From NCBI GenBank assembly GCA_014904985.1, contig MU129082.1, positions 44,211 through 108,210 of the forward strand: DNA of 64,000 bases, read 5' to 3'. This document shows, in pieces, positions 34,861 to 44,216 of this stretch. Position 1 is the stretch's first letter. Each line of letters opens with the position of its first letter. The position numbers and the translations under genes are program-made. Under the pieces are notes generated by a model that did not search any database, was not told where the DNA came from, and saw nothing but the letters and a program-made list of their open reading frames with translations. This DNA is from Hydnum rufescens UP504 (lineage: Eukaryota; Basidiomycota; Agaricomycetes; Cantharellales; Hydnaceae).

Positions 34861-35590
34861 CCCGTTTGTAAGCCTTTCGTCTCCCTTCGTGTTGATACAT
34901 CCACTCACTGGATGTAAATTGAATTTGAAAGATCTGCTCGCAGCTTGTGAGCAAGTGTGGCCTTCACGAAACGGACCCAGCAGTACTCGCCTGTGTCAAG
35001 GCTGCTCCGCTCGTCGAAGCTCTAGGAGCGAAGGGTATCGCGGCCGGCACGTTCAACGCCGCCCTTGGTCTTACAACCGATTTTTCCGCCGTTGATAAAT
35101 CCGGTCCCAGCACAGGATCTCCGGGACGATCTCCAGCACGATCTCCTCGTGATGAATTGGCTCATGTTCCGTCGCCCCCAAAGGCAGCCCTCCCCCTCCC
35201 CTGAGCGACCTCCACCTGTTCCTCGTAAAGAGGTTCTCACGTTCACAAACCGGCACCGTCGCCTCCGCACGCTCCTGTCCCCCCTCATCACCATCATCCA
35301 GCCTCAGGGCCCCATTCACCGGTGTTGCGGGACGTGGATGTTGGCGCAAAGGGACCAACTCCTGATATACATGAAGGATTGAAGGGCGAAGGGGCGGGAC
35401 CGAAACCACAGAATAGTGTGAAAAGCGGTGTCCCTCCGGTCAAGGGCCAGAACGCGAGGCCCCTCCGTCCCTATCTAAGCACCCTCCACCTCAGTCGCCC
35501 CCACCCGGCCACAGGCCAAGTCCCGTCCCAGGTCCGGGCCTGGTGTAGGTCCGTCCAGCCGCCCAGCCCACGATGTAGAAGCGCGTTCTA
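34861..35590 (+). other. Unassigned stretch with plus-strand coding-like frames
   Basis: Two consecutive plus-strand frames, joined by one frameshift near 34960, read LKDLLAACEQ then LVEALGAKGIAAGTFNAALG, followed by a Ser/Pro/Arg-rich tail. The composition is protein-like, but I recognise no family and see no clear start or splice sites. A gene fragment is possible. Confidence 0.3.
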
Positions 35591-35599
35591 ATCTGCCTC

Positions 35600-36168
35600 G
35601 CACCTCCCTTGCTCCGTCCTTCTCCCCCTTCCGTTCCAACTCCCCTTCTGGACCGCGTGCTGACAGGATCCATGCAGCTCTTGTTGGATTCTAGATGCAG
35701 CAGCCACCAAGAGGAGCTTGACACCAGGGACGGCTTTGGGTCCCAAACCTGGCTCTAGGTTGTCCTGAGGCCGCAACGAACTGGAAATTCGTCTCTCGAT
35801 TCACAAAAATTCTTAAAAAATTCCATGACTTCGTCAATCCACCCCAGATGTCCCAGCCTTGCCTAAGACATGTTCACCCAGTCCTACCACCCTTCTTGAT
35901 CTTCGTTTCTTTTTATCAGTTTGACAGCACTGAGGACATTCATAGAGTAGAAATCCCGGTGGCAGTATTTCGTATTTGCTTGACCATGGAAGATAAATGA
36001 ATCCTTCCTGTGGCTCCCAAGGCTCCGCATATCTGAAGATTTTCCAAGAGTAATGTATACAATAGTGTCCCACCGAGAACTGAATTTACATCGTAATCCC
36101 CAAAGTTGCCATAAATCTCTCGAGCGACGTCTGCCATTCGCTTGTTGGCAAACTCCCAGAACTGCCAA
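35600..36168 (-). pseudogene. Inverted, diverged relative of part of segment beta
   Basis: Reading the minus strand, phrases such as MNVLSAVKLIKRNEDQEG and AVPGVKLLLVAAASRIQQE align at DNA level with plus-strand sequence at 10740-11000 and 47440-47700 (VLSAIKELKRRNKS, IPGVRLPLAAAGSTIQ). Conservation is higher in one frame, hinting at an old coding region of unknown function. Frameshifts separate the blocks. It is the only place where this sequence occurs in inverse orientation. Confidence 0.4.
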
Positions 36169-36418
36169 GCCCTTCCTAGGGCAATTTGGACATAAAGATC
36201 AACACAATCTTACGAAACACGAGACACAAGATATGAGAGATAAGGATCGCGGAACATTGGCAGTGGCAAGCACATCTGGATACGCAAAGCAGCTCAGACA
36301 AATACACTGACAACGGAGATCGTGGAGGGCATGGAGCTAACAGCACCAAGAGGTAGAGCATTCCACGTACATTGTTTGCAGGTCTCAAGGATCTTTCACC
36401 ACCTTATACCATCGAGGT
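36169..36418. other. Intergenic, nothing recognised
   Basis: No open frame, repeat or motif could be assigned. Confidence 0.4.
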
Positions 36419-37094
36419 TTAACGTCCTTCTCGATACCCAAAACCTTCTAGAACTTTCAACTCCTTAGGCGATTCTTTGCATTTTCCAGACCGGCCTGAT
36501 TGCGATTTGATCCAATAGTAAAACAGAAGGCTACCTGCTTGTTGATAGGGTGTTTGACAGTTTCCCACGTTGATGGGCTTTCCGTAAAGGCGGCGCCCGA
36601 TTTCTTTGAGGGACGGATACGCTGAATGATACTCATCGAAGGTTTTCCCTTGAGGATCCTGTGTTTCCTGCCACGCGAACATCTCCTCCATATCCAGAGC
36701 ATACCCGAAAACCCATAAGGGTATGTAGTTGTAAGGGGATGGGTTGTATATCTGATGATATGCAGGGGATTTGGCTTCAGGTGGCCTCTAATGCAGAGGG
36801 ATAAACGGAAGTATTGGATCCACAGAAGAATGGCTCGCTGTCCTTCCAGGGCTCTTTGATTCGGACGATCCTTGCGAAATGCGAGGTGAGATTAGACTCA
36901 AGAGCAGAAGCCTGAAAGCTGCATTCTTGAAATATACATTCCAGCTGAGGCCAATGGACGAGAAGAATTCTCAGGTTTCCCACCAAAAGGGGTTGAGCGC
37001 ATGCAGGCGTCAGTGGCCTCGTACTCACAGGCGGAAAGAACTCAGACTTGGATTCTGAGAAGAACCAGACAGCGAGGTTTACTAGTAAAGGCAA
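36419..37094 (-). pseudogene. Unknown protein gene with one frameshift
   Basis: A minus-strand frame from 37094 encodes a segment ending IKEPWKDSEPFFCGSNTSVY. One extra base near 36786 separates it from a second frame that reads SPAYHQIYNPSPYNYIPLW and MEEMFAWQETQDPQGKTFDE. Together they give about 225 residues, rich in aromatic residues and prolines, without a recognisable domain. The upstream part has no convincing start. Confidence 0.4.
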
Positions 37095-37815
37095 TGTCGA
37101 CTAGCAAGTCACTGGACCTAAGTACGAGGTCACGGGGAAGCGTCTCGCCCCGCTCCTCAACCAGCCCCCGTGGCATCGTCCTAGCGGGTTTCTTGAACTT
37201 TTCGGCGGCTTCGTACCCACCTAACTACCGTATCGTCTTCTCGTATCAAGGAAGATCTGGACCCTGTAGCTACGGGCCTCAGGCTACGGTCCAAATATCA
37301 ACAGATCTTTCCTGGTGATTGGGGCTTGAACACAGGACTTTAATTCTCCTCTATGAAATAAAAACCATCTTCTGCATTGTAGTATTCATCCTGATTCTTC
37401 CGATATATCTTCCTCTCACCTTTTGTTCGGTGTTTTGGCTATCTATCCGTGAACTTGGCGGTTGCATCCATATCTCCGTACTGTACTCGGGAAATCGGTT
37501 CTTCCCCGGGGAAAAGCGGACAACCTCAACGTGTCATTTCACCGAAGCCAGCCGTGTTCAGCGATATGATTGTATAAAACCCATACTTTTGAAGACGTCC
37601 CTTCACTGGGCTTCTTTCCATACCTCCCCCACTCCCGCGTTCCGAGCGATATAGTGCACCTTCTGAAAATCCCATCTCCCGTTCTGTGTCTCATTTTCGT
37701 GGGACGTTCCCAGACATTCCTCTTCATCGGATCGTGAAGGAGCTTCCCTACTATGTTGGGTACATATATGCACCGCGAAATGTATGTTGATAGTAGGGGA
37801 CAATCTCTGCGGTAA
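37095..37815. other. Intergenic, nothing firm recognised
   Basis: Frames on both strands are short. A minus-strand frame (37539-37823) overlaps the end of the next gene and might be a continuation after an intron. No family or repeat is recognised. Confidence 0.35.
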
Positions 37816-38373
37816 CTATCCATTCCATTGCACCGCCTCGCTGTTTCTGCTCACCACCTTCGCCTGCCTTGGGCACCTTGGGCATCGGTCGACACCATAT
37901 GTATGTTCAGATCGAATATCTGCCTGGATTACCGACCCCGATCTCCCATCGATTAAGACGAATCTAACATATTCATGTAACGTTATTAGCTGGGATCGGG
38001 AAGCATGACCTGTGATCTCCTGGGGCCTCACGAGGACGTACTTCTGTTCCAAAGGAAACAGGGCACCCTCCTGGGTGTATCTCGAGACTGCGGCATCCAA
38101 AAGGAAGTTGTCTTCAGCCATGTGTCCAATCTGATGTGCCCGGGGACTCGCTCTTTTCTCCCGCGACTCTAGTGCGGGAATCATATCTGGGTCATCCGCA
38201 ACATCTGCGTATGACCGATGTTTTCGACATCGAGGTGCCCTCCGATTCAACCTTCGGCATCGCTCATAGTGTTCAATGCAATCCTGCTTATTGGAAATGT
38301 GGGTATGACTTGTAGCCACAACATCCGGTGCTGGCACAGAAGGATTTGGCGAGGCGAACAAATTCGGTTTCAA
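37816..38373 (-). CDS. Unknown 185-residue protein
   Basis: An uninterrupted frame of 185 codons starting MKPNLFASPNPSVPAPDVV. It contains a basic, arginine/cysteine-rich part (CRRLNRRAPRCRKH), a central segment (EQKYVLVRPQEI), a possible strand-turn (VLIDGRSGSVIQADI) and a CPRCPRQ pair near the C-terminus. I recognise no family. Single copy in the window. It may be an exon of a larger gene. Confidence 0.35.
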   Translation of the reverse strand: MKPNLFASPNPSVPAPDVVATSHTHISNKQDCIEHYERCRRLNRRAPRCRKHRSYADVADDPDMIPALESREKRASPRAHQIGHMAEDNFLLDAAVSRYTQEGALFPLEQKYVLVRPQEITGHASRSQLITLHEYVRFVLIDGRSGSVIQADIRSEHTYGVDRCPRCPRQAKVVSRNSEAVQWNG

Positions 38374-38535
38374 AGCTCAGAGGGTTCGGTCGGCTATGGA
38401 GCAGATAGACGAAGTGTTGTCTTCGATCCCACCCACGTCTCCCTATCAGAAATAACTGGGAGATATGTGGTCTTGCGAGAACGAGAGGTCGGCTCCATTC
38501 TCCTTTTCTGAATTATTGAAACAGTATTAATTCTT

Positions 38536-38594
38536 GGAGGCTTTGATGCGTGGTATATGCCTTCGTCTGCAGGTATCCACGCCTCGAAGCCTCC
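38536..38594. repeat. Inverted repeat (hairpin) with 18-nt arms
   Basis: The arm GGAGGCTTTGATGCGTGG at 38536-38553 pairs with CCACGCCTCGAAGCCTCC at 38577-38594, 16 of 18 positions complementary, separated by 23 nt. It lies about 280 nt left of the start of the UTP14 fragment copy. It could be a terminal hairpin of a small element or a structured transcript; nothing else supports either. Confidence 0.5.
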
Positions 38595-38874
38595 AATGCT
38601 CAGACCTTGACGGGCCAGCCTATTTAGGTAGTTATGAATTGTGGCACTATTTATTTAATAATAATGTGGACGCGGAACACGAGGGGGACCACAATTATAT
38701 TGTGGCATTGTCACCCTGAGCCTATGCTTATTTACTCTTTCAGTCAATAGGATACTCTCCATTTATAGGATAGGAATAATTGAGATGAACATGTATTGAT
38801 TTAACAACTGCCAAAGTTCGGTATTCCGGGTATTCCGGAGGTGTCAATGGCTGACACCAGGCTCCTAGGTCGGG
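38595..38874. other. AT-rich intergenic stretch left of the UTP14 fragment
   Basis: No gene seen. The duplicated segment begins at about 38875, where sequence identity with 24596 onward starts abruptly inside a UTP14 exon. Confidence 0.5.
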
Positions 38875-39994
38875 GTTCCTTGGTGGCTTCATATGTCGCC
38901 TCTCGGTCGACACGATCCTGTTGCCGCTGATGCAATGGGGCCGAGAGCGGCTGATTCTTGGTGGAGGAGAGCAATTTTGCAGATTTTTCAAGAGATGCCA
39001 AGGATGTGTTATTTCCCGAAGCCGAACTGGGCTTTTGAAGATCGTCCAAGGTTATTTTTCCTGGATTGATGGCACAATGTCAGGAAGAAGCAGAATAGAC
39101 TCTATGAGCGACGAACCAGCATCCGTGCCGCTTGGAACAGCAAATTCCCCTTCTATCGCAGCTTCCGTCCGTTCAGGAATTACACGCCGCTTTATCGACC
39201 TAGCGGGAAGGGGATCGGTGATGTCTGAAGCTTTTCGTTTTCGATGGCTGAGGTCGTCAATGAACGAGTCCAGTTTGTTCAATGCATCACCCTCGACTTC
39301 GATATCCTCATCATCAGAGGGGGCAAGAACCTCTTCATCTCCCTCCGCGTCGCTCGACCCTTCGTCGGATCGGGAGTCAGTGTCGCTGGCCCCGTCGTCG
39401 TTATTGGCACTTTCTCCACCATCACCGTCCAGTAATGCGGACAATGACATCCCTGTGGACTTTTTGGGGGGCTTGGGCCGTTGACTTGGGCCGGGCTGGG
39501 GGCGCATATAATCCACACGATCCATTCAGCATCCAGTGAGTGGACAAAACGCAGAAACACTACAGAACGAACCTTTTGCGCGAATTTGAAACCACCGAAA
39601 CGCTCCTCATCGCTTTCCCCTTCGAAGGCTGCATCGGAATCGATATCTTCGTCGTCTTTACTGTTGACAACGTCCATTTCTTCGCCCATACCAGCAGTAA
39701 TCTTTTGGCGTAACATTTCCATATCTTTGTTGGCAGCATCGCCATCAAGGGAGTCCTGCCCCAGTCCTCGGAGCTCATCCTTGTCGATATCGACGGTGAT
39801 ATTAGCTCGTCTGTCGCGTGTGGCGGAGTATTCATAGACGTCAGGATCATTTGTTGGAGGCCGTTTGTTGTTCCGCTCGAGTCGTTTCTGATAACCAGAC
39901 GCATTTCGAGAGCTAGAAATCGTGGATTTTGGAGCAGAATGGGCCCTCTAATCCGCTTTGATCCAGTCCTCCTCAGGGAGGCGGTTTCTGCCAT
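38875..39994 (-). pseudogene. UTP14: Utp14 N-terminal fragment (second copy)
   Basis: This matches the first third of the UTP14 copy at 22340-25714: the start region MAETASLRR, DSDAAFEGESDEERF, the intron after FAQK, the acidic stretch, ERTEAAIEGEF (better preserved than in the first copy), DDLQKPSSASG and DREATYEATKE. There the homology ends at the segment boundary. Exons 1 and 2 are nearly intact in their frames, but a frame change near 39055 is shared with the first copy and may be an unrecognised intron. The C-terminal two thirds are absent, so this cannot make a functional Utp14. Confidence 0.85.
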
Positions 39995-40024
39995 GGCTGA
40001 AGGGCGTACGGCAACTGCCTGCAC

Positions 40025-41460
40025 TGCCTCATTTGTTATTAGGCACTACCAGTGACGCGATCCCTCGTCTCATTGATTTCACGCTCAGAACCCTCAAAAT
40101 CCTTCAGGTATCACATATACCCTATTTCCTGATTATTTATGCATCCAGTGGTCGTCCTCCCTTAACATATTCTCCATATCGCGTGTGCGTTGTATCGCAC
40201 ACGCCAAGCACCGCTACTCCCCACCGCGTTATTGCTGGATTTCACGAATGGCCTCCCCCTGTTTTCGCCAACATCGAGTACGGAGTTGATGAGCCTTAAA
40301 ACTCGTAACTTGGTGAAACGTGCGGTTTTGTAAATAGGCCTGCCCCTGCCACAGGTGATACTTCCTCCTCATCCCCTCCACCGCTGGACCCGGCTTTCCC
40401 CCTAGTAGTAGATCAACGGACACAGACTCCGACGTCACTCGCGACCGAAGGAACTGCAGACCCGAAGGATTCTCCAGCATATTCGCCTTCATCATCACCC
40501 TATCCCCTATTATCACCCTCGCCTTATCCTCACTCGTCTTTGTCGCCTCGTCCTCGTTCATCGCAATCTCCGTCTCTCAGTCTTCGCCCTCCTCGTTTGC
40601 ATCACGCATCTGTACGAAATTCACATGCCTCTTCTTTGCGTTCTTCGATCCATTCTTCGTCCAGCAATCCTTCTCCATCTCGTCAGAATGAGCAGTGCGG
40701 ATGATGCGGGAATATATATGGCCTCGAGACAGCGAACGAACAATGGACGGTTAGTAATAGCTTGTGCTGATCATTATACCTTACATCGGGACAAGAATTA
40801 CCCCTCCTATTCTAGTTCCCTTTGCCGATATCCACTTTTCGTGACGGTTGAACACTCGAGTCCGAGCTACATCTACGACAAGTCCTTGAACGAGATTTTC
40901 TTGGTTTACTGTTTGTTTTTGTTTCTAGGTGGTTACGTTTCCTACACGTTCATCGCTGAATCGAAGAGTGTACCGCAATGGATCCGGAACCCAGCCTTCT
41001 CAAACCGACATTGTTCGTGTCTGGTCTTTTTGATCCCAAGGCAAGAGTAGCCCCTGCTAGCTTCTACAGTGAAGTAGACGATATCCGGCCTCACTGATTT
41101 TAGGCAAAAAACAAAACATGGGCGATGCAGAACGCAGGCCCCTGCATTGTGATGCATCGGAGACTTGTAAAATAGCGCGACGCGCGAGGTTTTGAAGGGC
41201 TCTGCCTTTTTTTTTTTCATCGTTGCGATCGACTGATTTGGGGTGGTGGAATATTTACCTAGCACGGCCTGATACAAATCCCCTGAAGTCGTGTTGGGTT
41301 TTGCAGATACTGTGTCACCTTCCGATCCTGTGGTGTTTGGAAACCAGTGGTATTGTCCATTCAAGCGTGCTCTACCAGTAAACCCTTCGTTTCCTAGGTA
41401 GCTACAAATTAGCCATGGCAATCTTAATCCCCCACTCGAACAACCCTTAGACTAATCCTA
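40025..41460. repeat. Duplicated flank of UTP14 and dispersed repeat R3, copy 3
   Basis: This corresponds to 25745-26640 and, in parts, to 12820-14071. It holds a plus-strand Ser/Pro-rich stretch (about 40345-40700) and the R3 block upstream of the small gene. No complete gene recognised. Confidence 0.6.
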
Positions 41461-41475
41461 CATCCACTTCCAAAC

Positions 41476-41815
41476 ATGTTCTGAGTGTGTCCCCCCCAAC
41501 TCATATTGACAAATGAGGAAACTTCAATGGGTCTTACAATCCCATACGTAGTGCGTGCTGTAAGCGGTATGATCATACCTAGCTTATTTCAAAGCCAAAG
41601 AGAAGATTGTCAATGAGTGCGATCAGGAGGGAGTGAGTTATCGTATGGGCGCCTGGATAACAAAGAGGGAAGAAGCAATAGACAATTCAGACATACAGCG
41701 TTTGAAACCCCGACCGCCAGCCTTTGAATCGTACCTCTTTGACCGCTGGCTTAGACAACATCGATTCCCTTCGAACCCACCAGCCCCAAACAGCATCAGG
41801 AACATTTCCTCATAG
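41476..41815 (+). CDS. Small conserved protein gene, copy next to F
   Basis: This is the better preserved of the small-gene copies. The main exon (from about 41552) reads KAKEKIVNECDQEGVSYRMG, GAWITKREEAIDNSDI, RPPAFESYLFDRWLRQ and ends PNSIRNISS TAG. The first exon is doubtful: the ATG at 41476 is followed by TTC TGA, so translation may start elsewhere. The family is not recognised; the content is charged and soluble, with a Trp/Arg-rich C-terminal half. It is convergent with the TPR gene, with about 400 nt between the stops, and was duplicated together with it. Confidence 0.5.
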
Positions 41816-41825
41816 GCCCTGCCCA

Positions 41826-42212
41826 TTATCTAGTCCCACTCTAAGCGTGTTGACAGTCGCCACCGAGGAAGGATCGTCGGGCTCCGGAAGCGGCTCCCCG
41901 CTCCCCATTTTAAGCGCCTTAACACTTCTTTGCCACCCCTAGGGAGGGGAATGCACTTGGGGCCATCTCCACGTTTAATAGAACCGCCAGGTAGGGTTGA
42001 TCTCATCGTTGTTGCGGCCGAACGGGTCCCGTCGCTGATATTGAGGACATTCGGTGTCTTTCGAGCTGAAGGTGTGTCTTTGATTTAACGTTAACGCAGA
42101 TACTGGCAGGATGGCAGCCCCAGGCAGTCGGCAATAAGTCAAGGCGGTGAAATTTGGAAACACGAATGGAGAGGTTGTTAAGAGAATGAGCAAGATTTGG
42201 GTGGAGGATGGG
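41826..42212. repeat. Conserved 3' flank of TPR genes with fossil TPR unit, copy F
   Basis: Equivalent to 5117-5574 and 27040-27418. Next to the stop codon of F the minus-strand frame continues as part of a TPR unit (HPNLAHSLNNLSIRVSK). Confidence 0.65.
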
Positions 42213-44216
42213 TCAATCTGGGATTAGTGAGTGACGAATGCTCAAGGCCTCCTCCTTTGCCTTGAGGGCCTCTTCATGGCGGCCAAGTTTCGAAAGATGA
42301 TTAGAGTGGTTGTTAAGAGAATGAGCAAGATATGGGAGGAATACTTTGGGTCGATCTGTGGCCAGTAAGCGATAAATGGCCAAGGCCTCCTCATTCGCCT
42401 TCAGGGCCTCTTCATCCTGGCCAAGTTTTGAAAGACGATTGGAGTGGTTGTTAAGAGAACCAGCGAGATCTGGGTGGAATACTTTGGGTCGATCTGTGGC
42501 TAGCAAGCGACGAATTCCCAAGGCCTCCTCATTTGCCTTCAGGGCCTCTTCATCACGGCCAAATTTTGAAAGACAAATAGAGTGGTTGTTAAGAGAAAGA
42601 GCGAGGTCTGGGCGGAATACCTTGGGTCGGTCTGCGGCTAGCACGCGACGAATTCCCAAGGCCTCCTCATTTGCCTTGAGGGCCTCTTCATCACGGCCAA
42701 ATTTTGAAAGACGATTGGAGTGGTTGTTAAGAGAATCAGCGAGATCTGGGTGGAATGCTTTGGGTCGATCTGTGGCTAGCAAGCGACGAATTCCCAAGGC
42801 CTCCTCATTTGCCTTCAGGGCCTCTTCATCACAGCCAAATTTCGAAAGACCAACGGAGAGGTTGTAAAGAGAAAGAGCAAGATCTGGGCGGAATACTTCG
42901 GGGCGATCTGCGGCTAGTGAGCGATGAATGCTCAAGGCCTCCTGATTTGCCTTGAGGGCCTCTTCATCCCGGCCCAATTTTGAAAGACGATTGGAGTGGT
43001 TGTTAAGAGAATCAGCGAGATCTGGGTGGAATACTTTGGGTCGATCTGTGGCTAGCAAGCGACGAATTCCCACGGCCTCCTCATTTGCCTTGAGGGCCTC
43101 TTCATCGCGGCCAAATTTTGAAAGATGAACGGAGAGATTGTAAAGAGAAAGAGCAAGACCTGGGCGGAATACTTCAGGTCGATCTGCGGCTAGCAAGCGA
43201 TAAATGGCCAAGGCCTCCTCATTTGCCCTGAGAGCCTCTTCATCGCAGCCCAATTTTGAAAGACGATTGGAGTGGTTGTTAAGAGAAGCAGCGAGATCTG
43301 GGTGGAATACTTTGGGTCGATCTGTGGCTAGCAGGCGACGAATTCCCAAGGCCTCCTCATTTGCCTTGAGGGCCTCTTCATCGCGGCCAAACTTTGAAAG
43401 ATTAACGGAGAGGTTGTTAAGAGAAAGAGCGAGATCTGGGCGGAATACTGCGGGTCGATCTGCGGCTAGCAAGCGATAAATGGCCAAGGCCTCCTCATTT
43501 GCCTTGAAGGCCTCTTCATCGCAGCCAAACTTTGAAAGACGAATGGAGTGGTTGTTAAGAGAACCAGCGAGATCTCGGCGGAATACTTCGGGTCGATCTG
43601 CGGCTAGCAAGCGACGAATTTCCAAGGCCTCCTCATTTGCCTTGAGGGCCTCTTCATCGCGGCCTAACTTTGAAAGACGAATGGAGTGGTTGTTAAGAGA
43701 ACCAGCCAGATCTCGGCGGAATACTTCAGGTCGATCTGTGGCTAGCAAGCGATGAATTCCCAAGGCCTCCTCATTTGCCTTCAGGGCCTCTTCATCCCGG
43801 CCAAACTTTGAAAGATGAATGGAGTGGTTGTTAAGAGAATCAGCGAGATCTCGGCGGAATACTTCGGGTCGATCTGTGGCTAGCAAGTGACGAATTCCCA
43901 AGGCCTCCTCATTTGCCTTGAGGGCCTCTTCATCGCGGCCAAACTTTGAAAGAAGAATGGAGTGGTTGTTAAGAGAATCAGCGAGATCTCGGCGGAATAC
44001 TTCGGGTCGATCTGCGGCTAGCAAGCGACGAATTCCTAAGGCCTCCTCATTTGCCTTGAGCGCCTCTTCATCACGGCCAAATTTTGAAAGATAAATGGAG
44101 AGGTTGTTAAGAGAACGAGCGAGATCTGGGTGGAATACTTCGGGTCGATCCGTGGCCAGCGAGCGATGAATGTTCAGGGCCTCCTCACTTGTTCTCAGCG
44201 CCTCTTCATCACGGCC
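42213..44216 (-). repeat. 138-nt TPR units of copy F
   Basis: Fourteen complete units plus a terminal 23-codon half-unit, all exactly 138 nt. With each unit started at GRDEEAL, positions 1-14, 23-25, 31-33, 35-38 and 43-45 are nearly invariant. Positions 34 and 42 vary most (R, D, G, L, A, H and Y, L, H, R, N, G, C). Units 6 to 11 alternate strictly between two subtypes. Confidence 0.95.

Noticed and set aside
36777..38373. Minus-strand proteins of 36.4-38.4 kb as parts of one gene with the TPR cluster
   Set aside because: No shared motif, no repeat relation and no splice sites linking them; they are listed as unknown instead.
42376..43755. Plus-strand open frames with a 46-residue motif (KASSFALRASSSRPNFE...) running antisense through the TPR arrays
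   Set aside because: They are mirror images of the 138-nt TPR units; they appear in every array, break at random units and lack starts or introns. The minus-strand frame has the TPR consensus and the clean splice structure.
42213..44216. CRISPR-like array
   Set aside because: The units are 138 nt, coding, contiguous and without spacers; the organism is eukaryotic.
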